From assembly GCA_021851865.1 (NCBI GenBank), contig JAJZBU010000004.1, forward strand, positions 1 to 64,000: 64,000 bases of DNA. Direction: 5' to 3'. The DNA comes from Pseudomonadota bacterium (lineage in GTDB: Bacteria; Pseudomonadota; Gammaproteobacteria; Pseudomonadales; Moraxellaceae). Below are positions 7,417 through 15,723 of this stretch, one piece after another (positions within the stretch are counted from its first letter, which is position 1; the number at the start of each line of letters is the position of its first letter). Below the pieces are notes generated by a model. That model was not told where the DNA came from. It saw only the letters and a program-made list of their open reading frames with translations, and did not search any database. The position numbers and the translations under genes are program-made.

Positions 7417-8963
7417 CGTCTTCACTCGTGATCGTGTATCACCGCGAACCCTATGAAGAATATGCTGTGGATGGACAGCGATTCTTGAAAGAGAACGCAA
7501 GTCCGAACGGCATCATCCCGGCATTGAAGGGGGTTATCACTCGTGTCAACAGCGCCTCATGGATCGCCTGGAAAGAGCTTTCTGATGAATCCGCTCACCT
7601 CTTCACTCGCAATGTACATATTGATGATAGCTATGGCAGTTACAATGTGGTTCGTCTGCCCTTGTCGCGTGCCCAGATCGAGCAATTTTATTTCATCACC
7701 TCGAAGGAAGCATTGTGGCCTGTCATTAACAGTTTCCCATCGTACTATTCGACACAATACACCGATTGGTCAGTTTTTCGCGAGGTCAATCGACATTTCG
7801 CTGATGCTATCTGTGAAGAGGCGGAAGAAGGCGGCTTGGTGTGGATACATGACTACAACCTCTGGCTGGTTCCTGGCTTTGTCCGCGCTTTGCGGCCTGA
7901 CCTGAGCATTGCCTTTTTTCACCACACGGCATTTCCGTCTGCGGACATATTCGCTATCCTGCCGTGGCGTGATGAGATCCTGTCCAGTTTGCTGCAGTGT
8001 GACTTGATCGGATTTCATGTTCCGCGCTACGCTCATAATTTTGCCCGTACAGCACAATCGCTCTGTGCTATAGATCAGGTGAACACCTTGCCTGTGGCGT
8101 CATCATGTCGTTCCATCGGTGGCGCTTTGAGCGAAACTTCCGTGCCATCCGAGATCATCTACCAGCAACGCAGTATTCTCATTGACTCCTGCCCGATTGG
8201 GCCACATACGCAGATGATCATCGACTTTGTCCAGACAGATGAAATTGCTGCTCGGGTCGAGGAGATACGAAAAATTCACCGCGAAGAGATCATCATCGTC
8301 TCGGTCAGCAGGATCGACTACTCAAAGGGTATCGTCGAAATGTTGATGACTTTTGAGCGGCTGCTGCAACGCCGTCCAGAGCTGTGCGGTCGCATCAAGC
8401 TGTTGCTCACGGCGGTTTCTGCTGCAAATGGCATGCGTATCTACCGCCAATCCGAGCAAACCATTGAACAAACCGTGGGTCATATCAACGGCTTATATGG
8501 CACCTTGGAATGGGTTCCTGTCGTTTTGTCGACAACGGCGATGCCTTTTGAAGAGACCATGTGTCACTATCGTGCCGCCGATATTTGCTGGGTGACCCCA
8601 CTGCGCGATGGTTTGAACTTGGTCGCCAAAGAATTTGTCGCATCTCATGTTAATGCCGGTGGCGTGCTGGTTTTGTCAGAATTCGCCGGGGCCGCCATAG
8701 AGCTCTCCGATGCCATATTGGTCAATCCCTATAGCAGAAACCAAATGGACGACGCTATTGATCGGGCCATTGACATGCCTTATGAGGAGCAGAAACAACG
8801 TATGACCAAGCTCGGAAAGCAGGTCTTACGCAATAACATTTCCAACTGGACCGATCACATGTTGGACCTGTTCAGAAAAATTTCGGCCCAACATGAGAGC
8901 AACGGCCTCACCAAGCTTGCACGTCGAACTTCCTTCTGGAAAAGCGAAAGACGATGGAAGTGA
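7413..8963 (+). CDS. ggpS: Glucosylglycerol-phosphate synthase (GT20 family)
   Basis: The product joins glucose from ADP-glucose to glycerol 3-phosphate, giving the phosphate of the compatible solute glucosylglycerol. The 516-residue protein is the usual size. SSLVIVYHREPYEE and SPNGIIPALK at the N-terminus are GgpS hallmarks that separate it from trehalose-6-phosphate synthase OtsA. WVHDYNLWLVP, AFFHHTAFPS, SRIDYSKG and TPLRDGLNLVAKEFV mark the GT-B nucleotide-sugar fold. The coding sequence has no interruption. It starts at an ATG overlapping the stop of the broken phosphatase gene. Composition is AT-richer than the neighbours, in line with transfer. It ends 18 bases before the right repeat. 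Confidence 0.9.
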   Translation: MTSSLVIVYHREPYEEYAVDGQRFLKENASPNGIIPALKGVITRVNSASWIAWKELSDESAHLFTRNVHIDDSYGSYNVVRLPLSRAQIEQFYFITSKEALWPVINSFPSYYSTQYTDWSVFREVNRHFADAICEEAEEGGLVWIHDYNLWLVPGFVRALRPDLSIAFFHHTAFPSADIFAILPWRDEILSSLLQCDLIGFHVPRYAHNFARTAQSLCAIDQVNTLPVASSCRSIGGALSETSVPSEIIYQQRSILIDSCPIGPHTQMIIDFVQTDEIAARVEEIRKIHREEIIIVSVSRIDYSKGIVEMLMTFERLLQRRPELCGRIKLLLTAVSAANGMRIYRQSEQTIEQTVGHINGLYGTLEWVPVVLSTTAMPFEETMCHYRAADICWVTPLRDGLNLVAKEFVASHVNAGGVLVLSEFAGAAIELSDAILVNPYSRNQMDDAIDRAIDMPYEEQKQRMTKLGKQVLRNNISNWTDHMLDLFRKISAQHESNGLTKLARRTSFWKSERRWK

Positions 8964-8981
8964 GGGCATCGTTCGCATTAT

Positions 8982-8997
8982 GCTGCAAATTAGATGC
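8982..8997. repeat. Right copy of 16-bp direct repeat bounding the ggp islet
   Basis: Identical to 6015-6030. Here it covers the end of coq7: on the minus strand it reads GC ATC TAA, the last Ile codon and stop. The same bases in the left copy supply the osmC stop on the plus strand. Confidence 0.9.
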
Positions 8998-9637
8998 GGT
9001 AAGCGCTGCGCGTCATCACCTTGGCCATGGCCTGCATCAGGCGGGTCACTGGGGGGGGCAAGGCGACACCGCCGGCGGCACGCGCCTGGGCGCCATGCCG
9101 TTCTTCGTCCTCGGCCATGAGCGCAACGATGGCGCGCGACTTGAGGTCCTGAGCCGGCAAATGCGCCAGGTGCTCCTGCAGGTGGCGACCGACCTGACGT
9201 TCGGTTTCAGCGACGAAGCCGAGGCTGATCTCGTCGCCAGCGAGGCCGGCGACGGCACCGACGACGAAGGACAGGCCATACCAGAGCGGGTTGAGGCGAC
9301 TGGTCGAGTAGCCGAGTTCATGCACGCGATGCTCGCACCAGGCGAGATGATCGGTCTCCTCGCGCGCCGCCTGCGCCATCTGCTCGCGCACGGCCGGCAG
9401 CCTGGCGGTGAGGGCCTGCCCCTGGTAGAGGGCCTGGGCACAGACTTCGCCGCTGTGGTTGACGCGCATGAGGCCGGCGGCGTGCCGCTTCTCCTCGGCG
9501 CTCAAGGTGGTGGTGGCGATAGAGCTGTCGGGATGCGGGCGTTGACTGCTCACCGCTTGCGGACTCAAGGTGCGGAGCAGACGATCGGCCTGCAGAACCC
9601 AGTGATCACTCGGACGTAGATGACGCATGGCGCTCAC
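8990..9637 (-). CDS. coq7: Demethoxyubiquinone hydroxylase (diiron)
   Basis: Coq7 carries out the last hydroxylation in ubiquinone synthesis. The 215-residue protein shows the carboxylate-bridged diiron ligand set: E64 in VNHSGEV, E94-x-x-H97 in EETDH, a Glu near 144-146 and E178-x-x-H181 in EDEERH. A hydrophobic segment (FVVGAVAGLAG) fits its membrane-surface location. The gene overlaps the stop of the upstream HIT gene by four bases, so the two are likely co-transcribed. In Pseudomonas, coq7 follows osmC with speD between them. Here the ggp islet occupies that interval. Confidence 0.96.
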   Translation of the reverse strand: MSAMRHLRPSDHWVLQADRLLRTLSPQAVSSQRPHPDSSIATTTLSAEEKRHAAGLMRVNHSGEVCAQALYQGQALTARLPAVREQMAQAAREETDHLAWCEHRVHELGYSTSRLNPLWYGLSFVVGAVAGLAGDEISLGFVAETERQVGRHLQEHLAHLPAQDLKSRAIVALMAEDEERHGAQARAAGGVALPPPVTRLMQAMAKVMTRSAYRI

Positions 9638-9975
9638 CCCGGTGGCCAGGACAGACGACGACCGGCGAGGACGTGGAGATGCAGATGATCGACGCTCTGC
9701 CCGCCATCCTGATGGCAGTTGATCACCGTGCGGTAGCCGGACGCGGCGACGCCGAGTTCGCGCGCCAAACGTCGTGCCGTGCCGAGCAGTTCGCCGAGCA
9801 GGGCGTCGTGTTCGTCACCGACGGCGTCGAGGCTGGCGTGATGGGTCTTGGGGATGACCAGGAAATGGGTCGGTGCCTGGGCAAAAATATCGCGAAAAGC
9901 GATGATGCGTTCATTTTCGAAGAGCAGCTGTGCCTGCGCTTCGTGCCGGGCGATTTTGCAGAAGATACAGTCCAC
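9634..9975 (-). CDS. HIT-family nucleotide-binding hydrolase (HinT-like)
   Basis: This 113-residue protein opens with DCIFCKIARHE and contains the histidine triad HLHLHVL, the active site of HinT purine nucleoside phosphoramidases. I chose a GTG start at 9975 because an AGGAG site lies 7 bases upstream and the product then begins exactly as family members do. Longer in-frame extensions have no homology-like sequence. The stop overlaps the coq7 start. Two cysteines in CIFCK and a downstream His resemble the zinc site seen in many HinT proteins. Confidence 0.92.
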   Translation of the reverse strand: MDCIFCKIARHEAQAQLLFENERIIAFRDIFAQAPTHFLVIPKTHHASLDAVGDEHDALLGELLGTARRLARELGVAASGYRTVINCHQDGGQSVDHLHLHVLAGRRLSWPPG

Positions 9976-10042
9976 GTCGGACTCCTGCGGCGGTGGGGAG
10001 TCCACTCTAGCCTGCCGGCGCGCGCCTCGCAAGAGGCCGCAC

Positions 10043-11974
10043 TCAGGGTACGATGGTCTGGTCGATGAAGCTGGCTTTCTCCTCCGCCGTACTGGGGCGC
10101 ATGTGGTCTTTATCCTTGTACAGGGGGTCGCCATCGTCGTCGACCGTGGCGCAGCGCTCGGCATTGCACAAGATGGTGAGTGGATCGATCAGGTGGGCGC
10201 CGCTGCGCTCTGCGATCACCCGGATCCAGGCCTCGGCCGAGAGATCCTTCTCCACTTGCAGCCGGCTTACGCTCTCCGGTGGTGGTGGCAGGAAGGGCAG
10301 GCGCTGCACCTGATTTTGCGGCACAAAGAGACGCCCGACCGGATTCGAGAGCAGGATGTAGACTTTGATGCCGCGCTGGCGCCAGGCGCGGATGTCCTGT
10401 GCCAGGGCGAGGGTGGCGCGTTGATACCCAGGCCAGTGTTCGTAGCGCTCCCAGTAGTTGTCGATGACGATGCGGCGCACATGCGCGGCGCTGGCGTAGC
10501 GCTGCGCCGCCTCATAGACCCTGGCGCAACCACCGGCGGGATAGTTGGGGCTGTTCGGGCGGTTCAGTCCAGGCAGGGCAGCGCAGCCGTCATAGGTGGC
10601 GAAGCGCAAGGTGAAGTAGCCGGGATGACGCGCGTAGTCTTCGGCAAAACGCGGCCAGTACTGTTCCATATGGCTATCGCCGATGAACAGCACCTCGTCG
10701 TGGCTGCGGCCGGGCAAGGTATTGCTGCGCAGGTGCTGACCATCGAAGCTGATGCCCGGGTAGTCCCAGTCACCGATGGCTTCTTCGACGCCGCTGTTGG
10801 TGAGGTCGATGTTACGCTGAGGCAGGCCTTCCTGTTGGCGCACATAGTAGCCATAGGCGAAGATCATGGACATGGCCAGGAGCAGCAGCAGACTCCAGCG
10901 GCGCCGGTGATCGCTGCGCCGCAGCGGTAGCTCGATGTAGCGATAGCTGAGCCAGGCGAGGACGAAGGCGAGCAGCAGCATCGCCGCCGCGAGCAAAGCC
11001 GGGAGGCGACCGGCGTCGGCCTGACGTGCGAAGACCAGCAGTGGCCAGTGCCATAGGTAGAGCGGATAGCTGATCAGGCCGATAGCGACGGGGAAGCGGT
11101 GTGCCAGGACGGAACGATTGAAGGGATTGTCGAGGCCGGCGTCGATGAACAACCAAGCGCTGAGCACCGGCAGCAGAACCCAGAAACCGGGGAAGAGCGA
11201 GTCAGGATTGAGCAGGCAGCAGGGCAGGATCAGGGCGAGCAGGGCGGTCAGGCTTTGCAGCAGTGCCGCGTGCCGCCCAAGGTAGGGTGCCAAGCCGCGC
11301 CAGGAACTGCCGGGGCGGTGCAGATAAGCGAGTATGCCGCCGCTGAGCAACTCCCAGAAGCGCGGCGGCAGGCCATAGAAAGCGGTGGTCGGGTTGTTGT
11401 AGACGTCGAGCAGGCTGAGCGCCCAGCTGAGGCAGGCGAGACCGAAGAGGAGGCCGAGAACGTGTCGGCTCTCGCGGCGCCAGATGAAAGCGAGCAGGGG
11501 TGGAAAGATGATGTAGTATTGCTCCTCGACGCCGAGCGACCACAGGTGCAGCAGGGGTTTGCTCGTCGCCGCCATGTCGAAATAACCGGATTCACGGCGC
11601 AGGACTTCATTGGCGACGAAGGCGGCGCCGCCGGCGGCGAGGGTGCCGAGCTGGGCGTATTCACTGGCCAGCAAGGTGAAAGCGCCGTAGGCCAGGCAAG
11701 CGCCGAGCACGAGGATGAGCACCGGAAAGATGCGCAGGATGCGGCGCTGGTAAAAGTCGATGATGGAGTAGCGGCCCTGGCGCAGGCGCTCGAGCAGCAG
11801 GCCGGTGATGAGAAAACCGGAGATGACGAAGAAGACGTCGACGCCGACGAAGCCGCCGGGCAGGGCGCGTGGGTAGGCGTGGTAGAAAACCACCGACAGC
11901 ACCGCCAGCGCGCGTAACCCGTCGATGTCGGGGCGATAGGACGACGCATGCAAAGGAGGAGTTGCTCGGGTCAT
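10043..11974 (-). CDS. OafA-type membrane O-acyltransferase with C-terminal SGNH domain
   Basis: The 643-residue protein combines an acyltransferase-3 membrane domain (RPDIDGLRALAVLSVVFYH at the N-terminus, FFVISGFLI, about ten hydrophobic helices to near residue 370) with a periplasmic SGNH hydrolase-like domain. In that domain FIGDSHMEQYWPR supplies the Ser block and DKDHMRPS near the end supplies the Asp-His pair. Such proteins move acyl groups, usually acetyl, onto O-antigen, peptidoglycan or other surface glycans. It is a stand-alone gene between the HIT gene and the divergent PP-loop gene, 5.6 kb from the polysaccharide operon, so its substrate cannot be assigned. Confidence 0.9.
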   Translation of the reverse strand: MTRATPPLHASSYRPDIDGLRALAVLSVVFYHAYPRALPGGFVGVDVFFVISGFLITGLLLERLRQGRYSIIDFYQRRILRIFPVLILVLGACLAYGAFTLLASEYAQLGTLAAGGAAFVANEVLRRESGYFDMAATSKPLLHLWSLGVEEQYYIIFPPLLAFIWRRESRHVLGLLFGLACLSWALSLLDVYNNPTTAFYGLPPRFWELLSGGILAYLHRPGSSWRGLAPYLGRHAALLQSLTALLALILPCCLLNPDSLFPGFWVLLPVLSAWLFIDAGLDNPFNRSVLAHRFPVAIGLISYPLYLWHWPLLVFARQADAGRLPALLAAAMLLLAFVLAWLSYRYIELPLRRSDHRRRWSLLLLLAMSMIFAYGYYVRQQEGLPQRNIDLTNSGVEEAIGDWDYPGISFDGQHLRSNTLPGRSHDEVLFIGDSHMEQYWPRFAEDYARHPGYFTLRFATYDGCAALPGLNRPNSPNYPAGGCARVYEAAQRYASAAHVRRIVIDNYWERYEHWPGYQRATLALAQDIRAWRQRGIKVYILLSNPVGRLFVPQNQVQRLPFLPPPPESVSRLQVEKDLSAEAWIRVIAERSGAHLIDPLTILCNAERCATVDDDGDPLYKDKDHMRPSTAEEKASFIDQTIVP

Positions 11975-12134
11975 CGCGGTCGGTTAAGAAAGGTAAACCG
12001 CAAGCATAACACGCACATCCGACAAGGAAAATGACCACCGCCGCGACAGCGGCGGCGCGCGCATCCGTCGGCGGCGCTTGGGTTGCGCGCCGTGGCCACG
12101 TATAATGCCGCCTTTTGATGAGACGGATGCCTCC

Positions 12135-13193
12135 ATGCAGCGCAAAGCTTTGGCCTTGATCTCCGGTGGACTGGACTCGATGCTGGCCGCCAAGCTCATG
12201 CTGGAGCAAGGTATCGCGGTCGAAGGCGTCAATTTCTACACCGGCTTTTGTGTCGAAGGGCACACGCACGCCATCCGTGCCGCCGCCGCTGCGCGTCCGA
12301 AGCGCAATAATGCCCTGTGGGTGGCGGAGACACTGGGAATACGCCTGCACATCGTCGACGTCAGTGAGGACTACAAGCGCATCGTCCTGCATCCGCAACA
12401 CGGCTACGGTGCTCACCTCAATCCTTGCCTCGACTGCAAGATCTACATGCTCAATCAGGCCAGTCTTTTTCTCAATCGCGCGCGACAGCTGGCCGACGAC
12501 GCCGGCATGGATTTCATCGTCACCGGCGAGGTCGCCGGCCAGCGCCCGAAGTCGCAACGGCGCCGTTACCTGCCGCTGGTGGCGCGTGAATCGGGGGTCG
12601 ACGACCGCGTCCTGCGCCCGCTCAGCGCCAAATTGCTGGAACCGACCTGGGCGGAGCGTCAGGGCTGGGTCGATCGCGAACGGCTCTATGGCTTTCATGG
12701 CCGCTCGCGGCAGCCGCAGATCGCTCTGGCGCAACGACTGGGACTTGCCGACTGGTCGCAGCCCTCGGGCGGCTGCTGCTTTCTCACCGATGAGAGCTAC
12801 AGTCGCAAACTCAAGGACCTGTGGTCGGCGCGCGGCAAGCGCGACTATCAGCTTGACGACATCCTCATGCTCAAAGTCGGCCGGCATCTGCGCCCACGAC
12901 CGCACTTCAAGCTGATCATCGCGCGCGAGGAAGGCGAGAGCTATTTTCTCGAGGGCTATCGCAAAGAATTCACCCACCTGCGCCCGCTGCAGCACAAGGG
13001 CGCGCTTTGCCTCGTCGATGGCGAGTTGCAGCCGCAGGATTATGAACTGGCGGCGCGCATCGTCGCGCGTTACAGCCAGGGACGCGACGCCGACGCGGTC
13101 GACATCGGCGTTTTCGCCGGTGATGAAAGTTTGGCGCAGTTGCAGGTGCGTCCTATGGCCCAGGACGAGATTCGGCAGGAATGGTATGTCTGA
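12135..13193 (+). CDS. MnmA-like PP-loop enzyme, probable tRNA or small-molecule thiolation
   Basis: The 352-residue protein starts with the ATP-pyrophosphatase loop SGGLDSM (residues 10-16). It keeps cysteines where MnmA has its catalytic ones: C98 and C101 in NPCLDCK (compare NPD..C in MnmA) and C214-C215 in SGGCCFLTD (compare GICFI). The last 120 residues (LMLKVGRHLRPRPHFKLIIA onward) are unlike MnmA and resemble the RNA-binding NFACT-R/DUF814 domain. It is not the housekeeping MnmA and is often mis-annotated as a tRNA methyltransferase. Its stop overlaps the start of a TusA-like sulfur carrier, so a sulfur transfer reaction is the best inference. The substrate is unknown. Confidence 0.78.
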   Translation: MQRKALALISGGLDSMLAAKLMLEQGIAVEGVNFYTGFCVEGHTHAIRAAAAARPKRNNALWVAETLGIRLHIVDVSEDYKRIVLHPQHGYGAHLNPCLDCKIYMLNQASLFLNRARQLADDAGMDFIVTGEVAGQRPKSQRRRYLPLVARESGVDDRVLRPLSAKLLEPTWAERQGWVDRERLYGFHGRSRQPQIALAQRLGLADWSQPSGGCCFLTDESYSRKLKDLWSARGKRDYQLDDILMLKVGRHLRPRPHFKLIIAREEGESYFLEGYRKEFTHLRPLQHKGALCLVDGELQPQDYELAARIVARYSQGRDADAVDIGVFAGDESLAQLQVRPMAQDEIRQEWYV

Positions 13194-13413
13194 ACCCTAT
13201 CTTTTGGACGCGCGTCGTTTATTATGTCCGCTGCCGGTGATCCGCACCCAGCAGCGCATCCGCGATTTGCACCCCGGTGACTTGCTCTGGGTCAGTGCCA
13301 GCGATCCCGGGGTCATGCAGGATATTCCGGCTTGGTGCCGGGTGCATGGCCACCGGGTGCGTGAGACTGTGGTGGAAGGTCGCGAATACCGCCTGCTGAT
13401 CGAGGTGCTTTGA
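13186..13413 (+). CDS. TusA/SirA-family sulfur carrier protein
   Basis: A 75-residue protein with the TusA signature LDARRLLCPLPVI, in which Cys14 would carry the persulfide. The body (GDLLWVSASDPGVMQDIPAWC) is typical of the two-layer TusA fold. The gene overlaps the end of the PP-loop gene by eight bases, so the carrier is probably made together with the enzyme it serves. True TusA in the tRNA 2-thiouridine relay is usually encoded elsewhere. This is more likely a dedicated paralogue. Confidence 0.88.
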   Translation: MSEPYLLDARRLLCPLPVIRTQQRIRDLHPGDLLWVSASDPGVMQDIPAWCRVHGHRVRETVVEGREYRLLIEVL

Positions 13414-13440
13414 TTCAAAGTGGTGCGGCGGCGAATGTTT

Positions 13441-13457
13441 TGCACTATTTTGGTGCC
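13441..13457 (+). promoter_or_regulatory. NtrC binding site upstream of glnA
   Basis: TGCACTATTTTGGTGCC matches the NtrC consensus GCAC-N7-GTGC and nearly repeats one of the classic Escherichia coli glnA enhancer sites. It lies about 65-80 bp upstream of the -24 element, a normal distance for an enhancer acting through looping. Confidence 0.78.
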
Positions 13458-13521
13458 ATGCTCGTCCCCTGGGGGCGGAACGAGTTTGTCAAGGCACTGA
13501 AATATAAGGCGTATGATGTTA

Positions 13522-13536
13522 TGGTACGCAAATTGC
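13522..13536 (+). promoter_or_regulatory. Sigma-54 (RpoN) promoter of glnA
   Basis: TGGTACGCAAATTGC has the invariant GG and GC doublets of a -24/-12 promoter at exactly ten bases spacing. It sits 86 bases before the glnA start codon and downstream of an NtrC site, the expected arrangement for nitrogen-controlled glnA. Confidence 0.82.
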
Positions 13537-13621
13537 CTCCTGCTGTGCGGCGATGCGCACGGGGCCGCTTTTGTGCAGGTGCCCGGAATGAACGAAGTTT
13601 TAACCTGGTTCGGAGGACCAT

Positions 13622-15031
13622 ATGTCCAACAAGACGCTTGATTTGATCCAAGAAAATGACGCCAAGTGGGTCGATTTCCGCTTCACCGACACGCGCGGCA
13701 AGGAACAACATGTCTCCTATCCGGCGTCGACGGTGGATGCTGAGACCTTCGTCACCGGCAAGATGTTCGACGGTTCGTCGATCTCCGGTTGGAAGGGCAT
13801 CGAAGCCTCCGACATGATCCTGCTGCCGGAAGCCGACTCGGGCTTTCTCGACCCCTTCTTCGATGAGCCGACCATCGTCGTGCGTTGCGATATCATCGAG
13901 CCGTCCACCATGCAAGGCTATGAGCGCGACCCGCGCTCCCTGGCCAAGCGCGCGGAAGCCTATCTGAAGTCGACGGGCATCGCCGATACCGCCTATTTTG
14001 GACCGGAACCTGAATTTTTCGTCTTTGATGAAGTGAAGTTCTCCATCGACATGAGTGGCGCCCGTCACACCATCTACGCCGAAGAAGCGGCCTGGTCGAC
14101 GGATCGTGACTATGAAGGTGGCAACACCGGCCATCGTCCGCGCGTCAAGGGCGGCTATTTCCCGGTGCCGCCGGTCGATTCCGGACAAGACCTACGCGTC
14201 GCCATGTGCAACGCCATCGAGTCGATGATGGGCCCGGGCCGTTTGGAAGTGCAGCACCACGAAGTGGCCTCCTGCCAGAGCGAGATCGGCGTCTCCTTCA
14301 ACACCCTGGTGAAGAAGGCCGACGAAGTGCAGATCCTCAAGTATGCGGTGTGGAACGTCGCGCACGCCTACGGCAAGACGGCGACCTTCATGCCCAAGCC
14401 CATCGTCGGTGACAATGGTTCCGGCATGCATGTGCACCAGTCCCTGTCGAAGGATGGCAAGAATCTGTTCGCCGGCGACCAGTACGGTGGACTGTCGGAA
14501 ATGGCCCTGTACTACATCGGTGGCATCATCAAGCACGCGCGCGCGCTCAACGCCATCACCAACCCGGCGACGAACAGCTACAAGCGCCTGGTGCCGCACT
14601 TCGAAGCGCCGATCATGCTCGCCTACTCGGCGCGCAACCGTTCCGCCTCGATCCGCATCCCCTACGTCTCGAACCCGAAGGGACGCCGCATCGAGACGCG
14701 TTTCCCGGATCCTTGCGCCAATCCGTACTTGGCGTTCGCGGCCCTGCTGATGGCAGGTCTCGACGGCATTCAGAACAAGATTCATCCGGGCGATGCCATG
14801 GACAAGAATCTCTATGATCTGCCGCCGGAAGAAGAGGCGAAGGTGCCGACCGTGGCGCACAGCCTCGAGATGGCCCTCGATGCGCTCAAGGCGGATCATG
14901 ACTTCCTGCTCAAAGGTGGCGTCTTTACCCAGGAGTTCCTCGATTCCTACATCGAGCTCAAGAACGAGGAAGTGCGTCGCCTGAACACCACCACCCATCC
15001 GGTGGAGTTCGAGATGTATTACAGCCTCTGA
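13622..15031 (+). CDS. glnA: Glutamine synthetase type I
   Basis: GlnA makes glutamine from glutamate, ammonia and ATP and forms a dodecamer. At 469 residues it is the standard GSI-beta length. Motifs include [14 protein letters not shown] near the N-terminus, metal ligands in [11 protein letters not shown], the [13 protein letters not shown] loop and [10 protein letters not shown]. Tyr398 in NLYDLPPEE is the adenylylation site acted on by GlnE, which is encoded at 30361-33090 of this window. A strong CGGAGG site precedes the ATG. Control is by NtrC and sigma-54 (sites at 13441 and 13522). A terminator follows at 15051. Confidence 0.98.
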   Translation: MSNKTLDLIQENDAKWVDFRFTDTRGKEQHVSYPASTVDAETFVTGKMFDGSSISGWKGIEASDMILLPEADSGFLDPFFDEPTIVVRCDIIEPSTMQGYERDPRSLAKRAEAYLKSTGIADTAYFGPEPEFFVFDEVKFSIDMSGARHTIYAEEAAWSTDRDYEGGNTGHRPRVKGGYFPVPPVDSGQDLRVAMCNAIESMMGPGRLEVQHHEVASCQSEIGVSFNTLVKKADEVQILKYAVWNVAHAYGKTATFMPKPIVGDNGSGMHVHQSLSKDGKNLFAGDQYGGLSEMALYYIGGIIKHARALNAITNPATNSYKRLVPHFEAPIMLAYSARNRSASIRIPYVSNPKGRRIETRFPDPCANPYLAFAALLMAGLDGIQNKIHPGDAMDKNLYDLPPEEEAKVPTVAHSLEMALDALKADHDFLLKGGVFTQEFLDSYIELKNEEVRRLNTTTHPVEFEMYYSL

Positions 15032-15050
15032 GCTGCAGCATCCTGCGTTG

Positions 15051-15076
15051 AAAAAGGGGCCGCGTGCCCCTTTTTT
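15051..15076 (+). terminator. Rho-independent terminator of glnA
   Basis: AAAAAGGGGC and GCCCCTTTTTT form a perfect stem around CGCGT and end in a run of six T, 20 bases after the glnA stop. The leading A run also allows function on the opposite strand for the GNAT gene. Confidence 0.92.
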
Positions 15077-15132
15077 CATGTGCGCCGCACGAGCGCGGCG
15101 TCATACTGCATCAACAGCTGAGCCAAGTCGTC

Positions 15133-15675
15133 TTATGGATGCTCATCGCCAGCGCAGGGTTTGTGCTCATGATGGTGCGCATCGAGCGTATGCCGATAGA
15201 GGAAATAGCGCAGTCCATGCCGGGGTGGCAGCTCGCCAACCCGCTGAAACCCGGCTTGCTCGTAGAGGTGATGGGCGGTCGTCATCGACGCGCTGGTGTA
15301 CAAGCCTACGGCGGGGGCGCGATCGTCCCTGGCGCGCTGTACACAAGTGTCGATCAGGGCTCGGCCGAACCGCCGGCCGCGATGACCGGGTGCGACGGCG
15401 AGCAGGAGAATGGACGCCCAGGCCGATGGGATCGGGGCGCGTGACCGTCCTGGCGGACAATAGGCGATGGAACCGACGATAGGTCCCTGATGCCGGATAA
15501 CGAAGAACTGGGCGAATTCCGCCAGCTGCTCGACGCGTGGCAAAGAGACCTGCGCCTTCATGGCAGCCCAGTGGTCGGCCGCCATGGTGCCGGAAAACTC
15601 TTCGAAAGCCAGCATATTGACGCGCGCGATGGCCGTCAGATCAGCGGCGCCGGCGACTTCAATACACAAGGTCAT
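15133..15675 (-). CDS. GNAT-family N-acetyltransferase
   Basis: A 180-residue protein with the acetyl-CoA-binding motif A of the GNAT fold: ILLLAVAPGHRGRRFGRALI, where the R/Q-x-x-G-x-G/A type loop is HRGRRFG, followed by LYEQAGFQRVGE, the usual motif B. Substrate unknown. The C-terminal tail is His-rich (AHHHEHK). It is convergent with glnA and shares the glnA terminator region. It precedes no obvious partner gene. Confidence 0.82.
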   Translation of the reverse strand: MTLCIEVAGAADLTAIARVNMLAFEEFSGTMAADHWAAMKAQVSLPRVEQLAEFAQFFVIRHQGPIVGSIAYCPPGRSRAPIPSAWASILLLAVAPGHRGRRFGRALIDTCVQRARDDRAPAVGLYTSASMTTAHHLYEQAGFQRVGELPPRHGLRYFLYRHTLDAHHHEHKPCAGDEHP

Positions 15676-15723
15676 GGCAGGCGAGGCCAGCCCTGCACGC
15701 GAGGGTGACAGGGCCTGACTTTT

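Larger units (their letters stand above)
6015..8981. other. Horizontally acquired islet carrying glucosylglycerol genes
   Basis: The 2,967-bp segment between the two copies of the 16-bp repeat is visibly AT-richer than its flanks and uses codons such as ATA, TTA and AAA that are rare elsewhere in the window. It contains one intact gene (ggpS), one decayed gene and about 640 bases without a convincing gene. It carries no transposase, integrase or terminal inverted repeat, so how it arrived is unknown. Removing one repeat copy with the insert would bring osmC and coq7 together with overlapping stop codons. Confidence 0.75.

Noticed and set aside
7413-8963. Trehalose-6-phosphate synthase (OtsA) for the GT20 gene
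   Set aside because: The N-terminal SSLVIVYHREPYEE and SPNGIIPALK patterns are those of GgpS, and the upstream phosphatase remnant fits the glucosylglycerol pathway.
6015-8997. Ordinary IS or transposon for the ggp islet
   Set aside because: No transposase and no terminal inverted repeats were found, and a 16-bp duplication is longer than for common elements. I keep it as an islet of unknown mechanism.
11661-12995. A 444-codon open frame antisense to the acyltransferase and PP-loop genes
   Set aside because: It is antisense to two recognised genes, and composition shows Arg/Ala/His-rich low-complexity reading typical of high-GC shadow frames.
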